A stretch of 64,000 bases of DNA from Candidatus Heimdallarchaeota archaeon (GCA_026702845.1 JADCLS010000001.1:62001-126000); one strand, 5' to 3'. Positions 35,807 to 45,062 are shown, counted from the stretch's first letter. Notes: a model not told the origin generated them from the sequence alone. Made by a program: numbers and translations.

Positions 35807-36508
35807 ATGGATGAGACAGTTGAGTATATTATTGATCTTAAAAAACGATTAATAGATCGTGAACTCGATAATAATGAAGAGTATCAAGTCATATCAAGCA
35901 TATTTGGTCTTGAGAAGAATTTGTCAAAAAAACAAAGACGTGAGATTGAAAATGAAGTTAATAATTATTATCAGAGCCAAAAAAACAAAACTGCAGACAA
36001 ATTCTTAGAGAACAAGAAATCTAAGCGTAAATATATTTTAGATGAGATAACAGATACTGATAAGCAGATCGAACAAATAAAGGAAGAACGAGATAGACTA
36101 AATGAATTAACCAAAGATGCATTTGAAGAAAGTAAATTTTTCAAAGAAGAGAGAGATGTGTTTAATAAAAAAATCAGGGAGCACAAAGAGATTCGAGACA
36201 ATTTACAGAAAAACTGCCGAGCAAACATGAGGAGAATTCAAGAACTTGAAATAAAACTGCAAACCACTGGAAATCTTACTTCTTGGCAGGAAAGAGATAT
36301 TATTGAGGAAATTCAACAAATAAATCCAGATTTCCATCATAATTTAGTAATAGAATATTCTGAATATTCTCAAAAAAAGCATGAAGAGTATGTTGAAGCA
36401 ATTAAACGTGGTAAAGAGTTGAAAGATAAAACAAACAAATTACACCAGAAATTCTTAGAATTGAAAGAGAAGAGACATAAAACAGGAGATAAATTATTCA
36501 AAATCTAA
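35807..36508 (+). CDS. Coiled-coil protein closing the viperin operon
   Basis: 233 residues, 12 bases behind the PLD gene. Composition is dominated by Glu, Lys, Arg, Asn and Gln. Long heptad stretches run from about residue 65 to the end (DTDKQIEQIKEERDRLNELT, then a second helix after a short break near 155). There is no enzymatic motif and no membrane segment. Such proteins often act as sensors of phage parts or as scaffolds joining subunits of a defence complex; that is inference from context. It is followed by a convergent minus-strand operon. Confidence 0.7.
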   Translation: MDETVEYIIDLKKRLIDRELDNNEEYQVISSIFGLEKNLSKKQRREIENEVNNYYQSQKNKTADKFLENKKSKRKYILDEITDTDKQIEQIKEERDRLNELTKDAFEESKFFKEERDVFNKKIREHKEIRDNLQKNCRANMRRIQELEIKLQTTGNLTSWQERDIIEEIQQINPDFHHNLVIEYSEYSQKKHEEYVEAIKRGKELKDKTNKLHQKFLELKEKRHKTGDKLFKI

Positions 36509-36577
36509 CAGAAAGAATCTATTAATTCTATTTGATATAAATTCTCCAATCTCAGATATTATCTTCTCAGATAATAA

Positions 36578-37354
36578 CTAATGTGTATTCTTCAAAATTT
36601 CAGCTAATTTATTTGCGATAGCTGTTGCAAGTTTATCAATAGTATCATCATCTAAGGCTATCACCTCAGGTGAATAATCAATATCATTTATAAGGTCTGG
36701 TCTTATACTTAAGGAGTAATTTTCTTCTTTTGGACTAGGAAGAGCTATTTCTTCTTTAATATTATCAAGTAAAACATTAATTTTTTCTCTATCAAATTGA
36801 TCACAAAGTTCGTATATGGAGATTTTAGTTAATATATATTGTTTAATCTGCTTGATATCTATGTGGAGAACATTCTCTTTTATCTCTCCTAGTTTCAATG
36901 CTGTAAATTCTTCGATAAATCTTTCAACCCTCCACTTATCCTTAAGATCAGATAGAGAATTTATTGTTTCAACCAACCCTTCAAGCTGTCCTTTTGATTC
37001 ATTTAACCGCATTTCCCGAATGGATAATCTATAACCTAATGTTCTTTGATTACATACTCCTCCACAGGTATCTCTATGAGTACATCTAGCTATATCAGTG
37101 AAATTGTACAAATTTTCTTTTACCTCTTCTCCTTTGATCCAGAGCTTTGTTGTACTCCAGGAAAAGGTTGAACATAATTCAATTATAGCAGGAGTTATTG
37201 ATTGTTCATAAAAGTAGTAATATTGATTTGAATAATCATGATTTAGTGTTTTAATCAATTCAATCATTTCTGTTCTCTTCTGAGAACGAGGTTTTTCACT
37301 TATTCTAATTGTTATATAGTATTCCTTAAATTTTTCTTTATTCATGTTTCTCAC
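36578..37354 (-). CDS. Uncharacterised protein at the end of the nurA-herA-mre11-rad50 operon
   Basis: 258 residues. Its ATG overlaps the rad50 stop by 4 bases, so it is translated as the fifth gene of the operon. It contains a compact cysteine motif ARCTHRDTCGGVCNQ (C-x5-C-x3-C, with a nearby His) that could bind zinc or an iron-sulfur cluster. A helical region follows, and a short C-terminal helix (DDDTIDKLATAIANKLAEIL) could dimerise or dock. The family is not recognised. Operon position suggests an accessory subunit of the end-resection machinery. Confidence 0.65.
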   Translation of the reverse strand: MRNMNKEKFKEYYITIRISEKPRSQKRTEMIELIKTLNHDYSNQYYYFYEQSITPAIIELCSTFSWSTTKLWIKGEEVKENLYNFTDIARCTHRDTCGGVCNQRTLGYRLSIREMRLNESKGQLEGLVETINSLSDLKDKWRVERFIEEFTALKLGEIKENVLHIDIKQIKQYILTKISIYELCDQFDREKINVLLDNIKEEIALPSPKEENYSLSIRPDLINDIDYSPEVIALDDDTIDKLATAIANKLAEILKNTH

Positions 37355-40089
37355 CTTATCCTTGAGGATCCACCAGAGTACTCCACAGTAATGCAGTTAT
37401 CAATCATACTGTTGAATGCCTCATCATGAGTGATCACAATAAGCTGTTTCACATGTGTTTGTTGGCCAAGAATCTCGGCCATCTTCTTCTTTCTATCCTT
37501 GTCAAGGCTATCTGTTGGCTCATCAAGAACTAATAAGCCCATATCAACAATTTCTTTGGAAAGTGCAACCCGGATGGCAAAGGCCAAGCTCATCTTCTCT
37601 CCACCGCTCAACCGTTTCACATTTAGCATTTTTTCGCCTCGTTTTGTCATAAAATTGAAATCCTTATCAATCTCAAATACAATCTGACGAGTTGAGGGCA
37701 TCTGGGTCATGATGGAGTTTACCCTTCGTTGCACATTTGCTGTTTTATTTGATAGTATTCTTGGTCCAATATCTCCGAAAATCTTTTCCATATTCTTAGC
37801 GTATTCGCTATTCTTTTTGTCTCCTGCGATTTTCTTCTTCAGATCTTTTACTTCTTCATCTCTTCCTTTCTGATTTGTTATCTCATTTCTTAAATTAGTG
37901 ATATTGTTGGAATTATCAGTGAATAGCTTATCATCCTCATCTAATTTCTCCTTTGCTTGTTTTAGTTGTTCATCGATATTATCAAATTTATTCTCCTTGA
38001 GCTTTTCCCTGGTTTCATTTATTTCTTTTTGATAATTCTCTACATCATCAAGTTTACTACTTTTGAGTTTTAACTCTGTCTCTATCTGTGTTGCCAATAG
38101 TAAATCATCTGTGAGGGATTGTTTCCTTACCTTTATTTTTTGCTGCCTTTTCTTGCTTTCTTCATATTCTTCATTGATTTTATACTTAGATTTAATGGAA
38201 AGAATTGATTTCTGATTATCCTCAATAATTTTATCAGATTTTGCTAAATTCTCATTAGCCTTGTTAAATTGTTTTAGTGCTCCATTTAGCTCTATCAGCA
38301 CTTTTTGCTTCTCATTATTTTTCTTATTTAGTTCTTTAAGATCCTTTGTATTAATCTGATCATATCTTTTTTCCTTGTATTCACCAATCAATTTCTCAAG
38401 CTCAGATATATCAATATCTTTGTATTCATTAATAATCGAGATAAAAGCTGTTTCCTTACCCTTATCCCTCTTAATAAATAGTTTGAGTGGTTCTTCCTTC
38501 TTCTCAAATTCTTTCTGTTCTTTTTCGAGGGTCGAAAGATTCGATGTCATTAGATCGATATCAATTGCGTATTGAGCAATCTCTCCTTTTAATAATTCAA
38601 GTGATCCATCAATATCTTCTCTTGCTAGAAGTGAATAACAGGTATCGCAGCGAGTTCCTTCCTTGAAGTCTTCTAGTTGTTCAATTATTTTCTCTTTCTT
38701 CTTTTTAGTTGTTTTTCGCTCAGTGATTTTTGACAGTAATTCTTTACTCTCCATTTTTTTGGTATCAATTTTCTCCTTGATTTCCTGATGCTCTTTCTTG
38801 ATCTTTTCAGGGATTTGATTGTAATCTTCCTTGATGATATTAGAAAGAGGGGAAAAACCTAGATCCAATTTCACATACTCACTAAAGGATTGTTCTAATT
38901 TTTGTTGATCAGTTTTTAGTGCTGTAATTTTTTTCAAAGTTTCATCATAGAGATTTTTATGTTCAGTTAAATCACTGTGATTTTGGATATCTTCTTTGAG
39001 TTCTTGATCCATTTTCTCTATGATTTGATCACTTTGACCTACATCCTCGATTTTAAGAGTCTCTATCAATTTTTTCTCATTATTTTCAATTTCTCCCAAG
39101 TATCCTCTTCTTGCCTCTTGTTGGACACTAATAGCTTTACGAGGTTCATCTAACTTCTCAATGTAGGCATTAAGATAATCTAGATCTTTGGTTAAAGTTT
39201 TATTTTCTTCAGTATATTGAGATAAATTCTCTAAATCCTCTGGTTTTATAACCTTTAGAGATTCTGTCTTTTTATTTATCGTTTTCTCATGCGCTTCTAC
39301 CTTTTCCATTGTACCCTTGATAGTCTGGGTCATTTTCTCAATTTGCCCTTCTAGTCCTTTCCTTTCTTCTTGTACTTGTTTTATTTTTGTATAGGCATTT
39401 AAACTATCATTTTTAGCTATTTCCAACAATTTTGACTTCTCTGATAGCTCACTGATATCATTTTCTTTCTTCTTAATATCCACCTTCTTCTTTTCCTTCT
39501 CTACGATTAGCTTCTTAGTTTCCTTAATCTTATCATTGTATTTTCGTTTCACTCTATACCAATTAAGCCTTAAAGTATCATATTTTTTGAGATCAAAAAT
39601 TTCTTCGAATTCTTGCCTCCGTTTGGTGCCATTCATGTCAATAATAGAATTAATACCTCCTTGAGGTATAAATATAGAATTATGGATTAAATTCTCATGA
39701 ATTCCTATTAATTCCATGATCTTCTGATCGACTTCACCTTTATTTTTTGTTTCCAGTTCCTTATACTGATTATCCTCCCAGTATTTGAGATAGCTTTTGG
39801 GATGTGTTACTTTATTCCCCTTGTTTAACTTCATAGTACGTTTCACAAGATGTTCTTTTCCAAACAGGCTAAACACCAGCTTGAGTTTTGCTTCATTACC
39901 ATTCATGTATTCAGCTAAGCCTTCCTCATCAAATTTGCCAAATAGACAGAATTTTATACTTTCTAGCATAGTGGATTTTCCAGAACCATTATCTCCAATG
40001 ATAACAGTAGTTCCATCTTCAAAATCAGCGAATTCTTTTTGAGTGTAACTTCTAATCCCCTGTAATTCCAGCTTTTTAATCTCAATCAT
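37351..40089 (-). CDS. rad50: DNA double-strand break repair ATPase Rad50
   Basis: A 912-residue SMC-like ATPase. N-terminal Walker A is VIIGDNGSGKSTML (residues 31-44), with the Q-loop soon after (FIPQGG). About 600 residues of coiled coil are broken by the zinc hook CDTC (near residue 480), which dimerises two molecules. The C-terminal lobe has signature LSGGEKMSLAFAIRVAL, Walker B GLLVLDEPTDSLD and a His-switch VITHDE. With Mre11, encoded directly upstream, it tethers and opens DNA ends for processing. The start overlaps the mre11 stop by 4 bases. Confidence 0.95.
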   Translation of the reverse strand: MIEIKKLELQGIRSYTQKEFADFEDGTTVIIGDNGSGKSTMLESIKFCLFGKFDEEGLAEYMNGNEAKLKLVFSLFGKEHLVKRTMKLNKGNKVTHPKSYLKYWEDNQYKELETKNKGEVDQKIMELIGIHENLIHNSIFIPQGGINSIIDMNGTKRRQEFEEIFDLKKYDTLRLNWYRVKRKYNDKIKETKKLIVEKEKKKVDIKKKENDISELSEKSKLLEIAKNDSLNAYTKIKQVQEERKGLEGQIEKMTQTIKGTMEKVEAHEKTINKKTESLKVIKPEDLENLSQYTEENKTLTKDLDYLNAYIEKLDEPRKAISVQQEARRGYLGEIENNEKKLIETLKIEDVGQSDQIIEKMDQELKEDIQNHSDLTEHKNLYDETLKKITALKTDQQKLEQSFSEYVKLDLGFSPLSNIIKEDYNQIPEKIKKEHQEIKEKIDTKKMESKELLSKITERKTTKKKKEKIIEQLEDFKEGTRCDTCYSLLAREDIDGSLELLKGEIAQYAIDIDLMTSNLSTLEKEQKEFEKKEEPLKLFIKRDKGKETAFISIINEYKDIDISELEKLIGEYKEKRYDQINTKDLKELNKKNNEKQKVLIELNGALKQFNKANENLAKSDKIIEDNQKSILSIKSKYKINEEYEESKKRQQKIKVRKQSLTDDLLLATQIETELKLKSSKLDDVENYQKEINETREKLKENKFDNIDEQLKQAKEKLDEDDKLFTDNSNNITNLRNEITNQKGRDEEVKDLKKKIAGDKKNSEYAKNMEKIFGDIGPRILSNKTANVQRRVNSIMTQMPSTRQIVFEIDKDFNFMTKRGEKMLNVKRLSGGEKMSLAFAIRVALSKEIVDMGLLVLDEPTDSLDKDRKKKMAEILGQQTHVKQLIVITHDEAFNSMIDNCITVEYSGGSSRIR

Positions 40090-41288
40090 GGTGCTTCCTC
40101 CAACTCCTCAATCAAAGCCATCATTCTTTCCTGGATGATCTCCTCATTTTTATCCATGGAAGCCAGAGATTTTTTCACCAATTGGTTCCAAAACTCAAAA
40201 TTATCACCATATTCATGCTGAAGATAAGAATTGATGACCTCAGTATCTGACTGCTTTTCAATGACTTTTAATTCCTCCTCGGTTTTACCCTCATTTAACC
40301 TAAGAGTAGAAGGTTTAGGCAGTACATTTCTTCCCTTGAATGTATCTCTCCAGTAGTGCAAATCAGTCGCATCATGATCTATTAATTTGAAATGGAGATT
40401 ATATTGGTGATTAAATATAGGTTCTTCATAATCTGATTCAATCACTTTATCCAGTTCATCCCTGATATAATTGATTACTTCTTCAGGATCATCCTCCGGT
40501 TTGAGATAAGATTTTCTTAATTTGTGCTTTGCTCTTACCTCTATTGGTTTCACTTCAACTGATGCAGCTTCTCCCTGTGCAAGACTAACCTTTAGCCAGT
40601 TTTTGTGAGTTGACCATCCTTCTTCCCAATTATCAACATTCCAGTGCTCTGTTGCCCCGGAATATGCGATAGTGGTTTTATCATTTTGCTTGATATCAGT
40701 ACAGTGATGATGCCCCAGAGCGATATAATTAAAGTCATATTCAAGATCATCGATGGCAAATTCGGCAAACTCCTTAGCCATATAATTTTCTCTCTTATCG
40801 GATACAGGGAACCCATATACAGAGGCATGTAGTATCAATACATTGATGGCATCAGTTGAGATTGGCTTTTTCTGGTAAAGCTCTTTGAGTGCCTGATTGT
40901 AATTATTTGTGTAACCAATACCATAGAAGGTTATTCCATCTATATTCTTTACCTCATTCTCAAGCACAGTGACCATCTCAATATTATTGAAGAAATCGAC
41001 AATATTATGCTCTAGCTTTCTTTGAGATGCATCATGATTGCCACGGACCATCACCAGTTTTATTCCATTGCTTTTCAGCTTAGTCAAGAGGTGATAAGTA
41101 AGATTAAGCGTCTGAGGAGTTGGAGAATCATCATCAAACATATCGCCTGCATGAACTAGAAGGGTGATTTCTTCTTCTATAAGCTGATCTATCAATCGAT
41201 TGACTGCGATGAAATTATCCATGTACCTAATTGGATCATTTCTCTCCCTCTTTCCCAGATGCCAATCTGAAGTGTGTGCGATTATCAT
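40086..41288 (-). CDS. mre11: DNA repair exonuclease Mre11
   Basis: A 400-residue calcineurin-like phosphoesterase. Metal-binding motifs run in order TSDWHLGKR, VHAGDMFDDD, VRGNHDAS, LILHASVYG and ALGHHHC, covering the five phosphodiesterase motifs. After residue 270 a capping region and a helical C-terminal tail (for Rad50 binding) follow. Mre11 is a Mn-dependent 3'-5' exo/endonuclease that acts with Rad50. It lies 3 bases downstream of herA and overlaps rad50, the standard archaeal order herA-mre11-rad50-nurA with nurA moved to the front. Confidence 0.95.
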   Translation of the reverse strand: MIIAHTSDWHLGKRERNDPIRYMDNFIAVNRLIDQLIEEEITLLVHAGDMFDDDSPTPQTLNLTYHLLTKLKSNGIKLVMVRGNHDASQRKLEHNIVDFFNNIEMVTVLENEVKNIDGITFYGIGYTNNYNQALKELYQKKPISTDAINVLILHASVYGFPVSDKRENYMAKEFAEFAIDDLEYDFNYIALGHHHCTDIKQNDKTTIAYSGATEHWNVDNWEEGWSTHKNWLKVSLAQGEAASVEVKPIEVRAKHKLRKSYLKPEDDPEEVINYIRDELDKVIESDYEEPIFNHQYNLHFKLIDHDATDLHYWRDTFKGRNVLPKPSTLRLNEGKTEEELKVIEKQSDTEVINSYLQHEYGDNFEFWNQLVKKSLASMDKNEEIIQERMMALIEELEEAP

Positions 41289-41291
41289 TAT

Positions 41292-43142
41292 TTATCCTCC
41301 AAAGGGGTTTTTTGATCCTGCTTGGGGTTTGCTTGCCTGTTGTGATTCAACTCCAGTATCATTAGCAATTAACTCATCCCTGGTATTTATAGGATCATCG
41401 TGGAAAATGGGAGGAATAGGATATTTGATCCACACATGCCCCTTCTCAATCTCCTCAGGTGAAACCAACAATCCTGTTCCTCTAGTGAGTTGAATGAGGC
41501 TCTGTGAAGTCTCATTTGGGATCTCCTTTTTCAAATGATCGATGTCTTCGGAGGTTAGTTTGAAAAATAACCGAGTGGAACACTGTGAGAACACAGATTT
41601 GTGCATTCTTCTTGGTTGTTGGCTGGCCACCACAAGAGATATTTTGTATTTCCTACCCTGTTCAGCTAAATTTCTGAATTGATTTGATAATTCATTAGCC
41701 ATACTGTCATTACCAGATCCACCACTGGGAATCACTTCCTGAGCCTCATCAATCATGACGATTCTTTGATAACTGATCTTGGTTCTAGATTTATACACTT
41801 CTTGGTAAACAAGTAGCTGGATTAAAGGTCTAGCATCTACACTCTCCATATCACTGGGAAGATAGAGTATATTCATCATACCCTCTTGAAGGAGATCTTT
41901 ATAGGTGGTTTTGCTCCCCCCTACATCTATAATATTTTTCTTTTTAAGAACCTCTAAATTCCTATGTATTACGCCTAGAGTTGATTTATGGATGTTATAC
42001 CTTTGATTGAGAGTGTTTTTGTTCTCCTCATTTTCCAGGTAATCAACAAAATCTTCAAGTAGGAATTCCTTTCCTTCAGTATCACATTTACCCATGAAAT
42101 GCTCAAATGACAGCTCTAGCCCCTGCATCTGCACAGGATTTAATTCAGGCATGATTGTTGCAAGAATGGACCAGGAGGTAATCAAATTACTGGAAAGGTT
42201 GAGTTTGTAACATGCCACACCATCCTTCCTAAGTTTTTGCAGGAAGATATCATCATGACCTGGGGGATAGAATACCTTTATCTTTTCTTTTTTAATTCCA
42301 ATATCGTCATAACTTATACCTGTGGCTGATTCCAACAATTTGGTATAAGGATTATTATCAATATCCTTCTTCTGCCACTCTTGCAATTCTGTTCGGTATA
42401 TCTGGGAGATGAAGTCTCCCTGGGTATCAGTCAGCAAGATGGTCAATTCCTCTCTCATCAACTGATAGGAGAGATATTTAAGAAATAGTGTCTTTCCTGA
42501 TCCTGAGATACCATTGATCGAAAGGTGTCTTTGAAGGATAAGTTTGGATAATTTTACACTCATGAGATAATCAATACCATTTTCATCAGTGAATGGCCTG
42601 TGTTCATTCTCTCGAGAGATAACACCGATACAGATCCCCTCATCCTTCAATCCCAGAACTGTACGTACCTCGGTGGCCGTTGGTTCGAATATTGGAGCTA
42701 ATTGACAAGGTGCAAATTTCACAACTCCTTTGGAGACTAACTTCTCGCCCACCAATTCAAGAACCTTGACAGGTTTCATCTTGAACAAGTGAGGTGTACG
42801 AAGAAAGTCCCGGTAACCTGCAACAAATTGAGAGAAACCAGTTTCCCCATCAAGGTTAAATAAATGCTCATCAGTCCTATTCTCATCAGTTGATTTAATT
42901 ATATGTTGCTCAATCTCAGCTGCAATCACCAAACCTCTGATGTAATCATAGATGAGTATTATATCTCCTATCTCTACATTAGAGCTTTTTTCTGCTAGTA
43001 TCATCACCTGGATCCTTCCAGTTCCATCTGCAGTGATCATGGTTGGATCACTGATCGAGGTGACCACAGCACCCAATTCATGTTGAATTCGATTCTTAAT
43101 TAATTCCGGTATTTCGGGATACTTCCCCATTTCTTCTTTCAT
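41292..43142 (-). CDS. herA: DNA translocase/helicase HerA
   Basis: 616 residues from the ATG at 43142, placed 4 bases after the nurA stop with the GGAAGTGA sequence as ribosome-binding site; an upstream in-frame start would overlap nurA. The N-terminal HAS-barrel covers residues 10-100 (with VEIGDIILIYDYIRGLVIA). The FtsK/HerA ATPase core has Walker A GISGSGKTLFLKY and Walker B IVMIDEAQEVIP, followed by an arginine-finger region (SQFRNLAEQGRKYKISLVV). A hexameric HerA pumps DNA into NurA for resection. Confidence 0.93.
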   Translation of the reverse strand: MKEEMGKYPEIPELIKNRIQHELGAVVTSISDPTMITADGTGRIQVMILAEKSSNVEIGDIILIYDYIRGLVIAAEIEQHIIKSTDENRTDEHLFNLDGETGFSQFVAGYRDFLRTPHLFKMKPVKVLELVGEKLVSKGVVKFAPCQLAPIFEPTATEVRTVLGLKDEGICIGVISRENEHRPFTDENGIDYLMSVKLSKLILQRHLSINGISGSGKTLFLKYLSYQLMREELTILLTDTQGDFISQIYRTELQEWQKKDIDNNPYTKLLESATGISYDDIGIKKEKIKVFYPPGHDDIFLQKLRKDGVACYKLNLSSNLITSWSILATIMPELNPVQMQGLELSFEHFMGKCDTEGKEFLLEDFVDYLENEENKNTLNQRYNIHKSTLGVIHRNLEVLKKKNIIDVGGSKTTYKDLLQEGMMNILYLPSDMESVDARPLIQLLVYQEVYKSRTKISYQRIVMIDEAQEVIPSGGSGNDSMANELSNQFRNLAEQGRKYKISLVVASQQPRRMHKSVFSQCSTRLFFKLTSEDIDHLKKEIPNETSQSLIQLTRGTGLLVSPEEIEKGHVWIKYPIPPIFHDDPINTRDELIANDTGVESQQASKPQAGSKNPFGG

Positions 43143-43146
43143 TCTT

Positions 43147-44265
43147 TCACTTCCAGTAATCAGGATCTTTATGATAAAGACCCAATTTTTTGAGATATTG
43201 CTCCACTGTAACACTGAAATTCTTCACATCATTATCTGTGATCTTTGCTTTGGTATCAGCTCTCTCAAAATACAGTGGTAGTTTATTGGCATTGTTCATA
43301 CTCGCTTTGAAGAGCATACGAATAAGATCATTTGCCTTTTCCAGCTTGCCACCAGTATTGGCCACACAAGCAGGAATTTCCACCCTATACACTTGATGGG
43401 ATTTTAATTTGACCCAGGTGCATATTCTACTCCATTTATCAATCACTCCATTTTCTCTCTCATGTTGGGTGAAAATAGAATAAAAAGGTGATCTGTAACC
43501 AGGTTCTAGGTTAAGAGCAAAATATTCACGGTCAGTATGCACCCAAGGATGTTGTTTATCCCTTTTCAATTGAAAATTGATAAAACTATCAGATTGGGAC
43601 CTTTTTACAAGAGAGAAAACATCGATACCTGCATCAACTGCAGTCTTGATATTACTCATTGCACTTGGAATATCATTCCAGAAGTAGAGTGGCCCATCAA
43701 TCCCCAGTACATCTACTTGATCCTCATACTGATTGAGTATCTGATTTATTGCCTTAACTTCCAATTCTCCCTGTAATGTAGAACCCACTAATCTTAATGA
43801 ATTATCTCTGGGGCTTTTTGAGTTGAATTTCTCTATTTTTGAAGGATCAAGTTGCTTAACAATACTATCTGATGATACCACATACTTCACATCCTCTGCA
43901 AGTACTTGATATCTGGGCAACTGTCGAGATTCATGACTAAAGCTACCCATTGCAACCCTTGCAAGCACGGGAGAGAGAAAATATCGATTTATTGGCTGCG
44001 TAGATCCATCTATAGCAACAAAATTTTGCTCCCGAAATATATCCTCGATATTCCCAGTTTCTATAGGAATGCCACTAATGAATGCTGCATCAACTACATT
44101 CTCAAGTATCCTGATTTCATCAGTGTTGGACTTGGGGTGTCGATCATCAGCCCGATCAAGGTTCATCAAATCAACCTCATCCACCTTAAAATCACTACTC
44201 AGATTCTCTTTACTTTCTATAAAGAATTTCTGGATATCATCATTCATAATCTTGGTAAATGACAT
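43147..44265 (-). CDS. nurA: NurA 5'-3' nuclease
   Basis: A 372-residue RNase H-like nuclease. The first metal Asp is in FVAIDGSTQPINR, the second in VDVLGIDGPLYF, and a conserved Arg/His-rich C-terminal region (YRVEIPACV) follows. NurA forms a dimer seated on the HerA hexamer and degrades one strand at DNA ends. It is the first gene of the minus-strand operon nurA-herA-mre11-rad50-ORF, divergent from the regulator of the Argonaute locus, so both operons share a 99-base control region. Confidence 0.9.
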   Translation of the reverse strand: MSFTKIMNDDIQKFFIESKENLSSDFKVDEVDLMNLDRADDRHPKSNTDEIRILENVVDAAFISGIPIETGNIEDIFREQNFVAIDGSTQPINRYFLSPVLARVAMGSFSHESRQLPRYQVLAEDVKYVVSSDSIVKQLDPSKIEKFNSKSPRDNSLRLVGSTLQGELEVKAINQILNQYEDQVDVLGIDGPLYFWNDIPSAMSNIKTAVDAGIDVFSLVKRSQSDSFINFQLKRDKQHPWVHTDREYFALNLEPGYRSPFYSIFTQHERENGVIDKWSRICTWVKLKSHQVYRVEIPACVANTGGKLEKANDLIRMLFKASMNNANKLPLYFERADTKAKITDNDVKNFSVTVEQYLKKLGLYHKDPDYWK

Positions 44266-44364
44266 GTTCTACAATAGTATAATTTTTTTCTACTATATAA
44301 TATTTTTTCATTCAACTAGGAAAAATATTTAATATGTAAATAAATATCATTCAATTAAGGAATC
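44266..44364. promoter_or_regulatory. Divergent promoter region between nurA and the Argonaute-locus regulator
   Basis: 99 AT-rich bases. On the minus strand TTATATAGTAG (about 44290-44300) is TATA-like for nurA. On the plus strand AAATATTTAATATG (about 44325-44337) is TATA-like for the regulator, whose ATG follows a weak AAGGAATC site. No long palindrome is evident, but the two promoters are close enough to be co-regulated. Confidence 0.5.
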
Positions 44365-44985
44365 ATGACGACACATATCGCCTTTGGGAACACTTTGGAA
44401 CAATCTATCAAAATTATCTCAAAGAATTTTGCCATCAATCGTATCCTATCCCTGGGTAAATCCAATCTAAAAAGTGATTTTTTTGAGATCTATGAGTTAC
44501 CTATCACTGAGACCTATAATCCATATGAATTAAGTGCTGATGTTATGAATAAAATCAGACCTCTAATAGATGACATAAAAGATACTAATTTTATCCTAAT
44601 GGATCTTGATATGGTCCAAAGCATAGTAGCTATGTTAACTATCCAATCTCTTAGTATCCGGGGATTTATGATTTCTAATGAAAATATAACTGAGATCACT
44701 CCCTTTGAATTGAACCAATTATCTGAGGATGAAGAGGTTATACTTAGGTATATGGCCACCCATAAGCAGTCGTCATCTGTGGGAGATCTTGTTATCGGTG
44801 TTAAATGGGCAAAGGAATTAGAGGCTGGGATTAATCGCAAGGTAATTGCACGTGCTGTATATGCCATTAGTAAACTTGAAAGCAGAGGTTATGTTATTAA
44901 GAATAAAATAGGCCGCAAGGTGTCCACGGAGGTTACTCCAGCTGGAATTAATTTCAATATGCTTTTTTTACCAAATTTACAATAG
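44365..44985 (+). CDS. Winged-helix regulator with a possible degenerate CARF-like N-terminus
   Basis: 206 residues. The N-terminal 110 residues alternate strand and helix (THIAFGNTLEQSIKII, NRILSLGKSN, FILMDLDMVQSIVAMLTIQ, RGFMISNEN), an order like a small Rossmann/CARF sensor, but the GGTK ligand loop of real CARF proteins is missing. Residues 125-206 form a winged helix (EDEEVILRYMATHKQ, IARAVYAISKLESRGYVIK, then a wing ending TEVTPAGI). The gene is divergent from nurA and precedes the Cas4-like and Argonaute genes, so it probably regulates one or both operons. Confidence 0.7.
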   Translation: MTTHIAFGNTLEQSIKIISKNFAINRILSLGKSNLKSDFFEIYELPITETYNPYELSADVMNKIRPLIDDIKDTNFILMDLDMVQSIVAMLTIQSLSIRGFMISNENITEITPFELNQLSEDEEVILRYMATHKQSSSVGDLVIGVKWAKELEAGINRKVIARAVYAISKLESRGYVIKNKIGRKVSTEVTPAGINFNMLFLPNLQ

Positions 44986-45000
44986 TAGAAAAAATTTCTA
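44986..45000. repeat. Short inverted repeat after the regulator gene
   Basis: TAGAAA-AAA-TTTCTA, a 6-bp perfect inverted repeat with a 3-base centre, beginning immediately after the regulator stop. It could be an operator half or a terminator-associated structure. AT-rich composition makes chance occurrence possible. Confidence 0.35.
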
Positions 45001-45016
45001 ATAAACTTAATATTTT

Positions 45017-45040
45017 TCAGATATTACAAAAAATATCTGA
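45017..45040. promoter_or_regulatory. Perfect 9-bp inverted repeat upstream of the Cas4-Argonaute genes
   Basis: TCAGATATT and AATATCTGA are perfect complements separated by 6 bases. The element lies 15 bases upstream of a TATA-like box (45055-45062). It is not the same sequence as the repeat in front of viperin, so a different regulator is likely. The regulator encoded just upstream is the obvious candidate. A transcription-termination hairpin is the alternative, though archaeal termination normally uses T runs. Confidence 0.5.
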
Positions 45041-45054
45041 TATACAAGAAAAAA

Positions 45055-45062
45055 CTTATAAT
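45055..45062 (+). promoter_or_regulatory. TATA-like box of the Cas4-Argonaute transcript
   Basis: CTTATAAT centred at about 45059. An archaeal start site about 26 bases downstream would fall on the ATG at 45085 of a short leader frame, giving a leaderless transcript. Confidence 0.45.

Noticed and set aside
30289..36508. Assigning the helicase-PLD genes to DISARM
   Set aside because: The helicase is SF1 UPF1-like rather than the SNF2-like DrmA/DrmD type, and neither DrmB (DUF1998) nor a methyltransferase is present.
36509..36577. Gap between the coiled-coil gene and the rad50-operon end, checked for a terminator hairpin or attachment site
   Set aside because: Only AT-rich sequence is present; no stable hairpin, tRNA end or direct repeat that would mark an insertion boundary.
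43143..43214. HerA start upstream, inside nurA
   Set aside because: The 24 extra codons overlap nurA, lack family similarity and ignore the well-placed GGAAGTGA site before the ATG at 43142.
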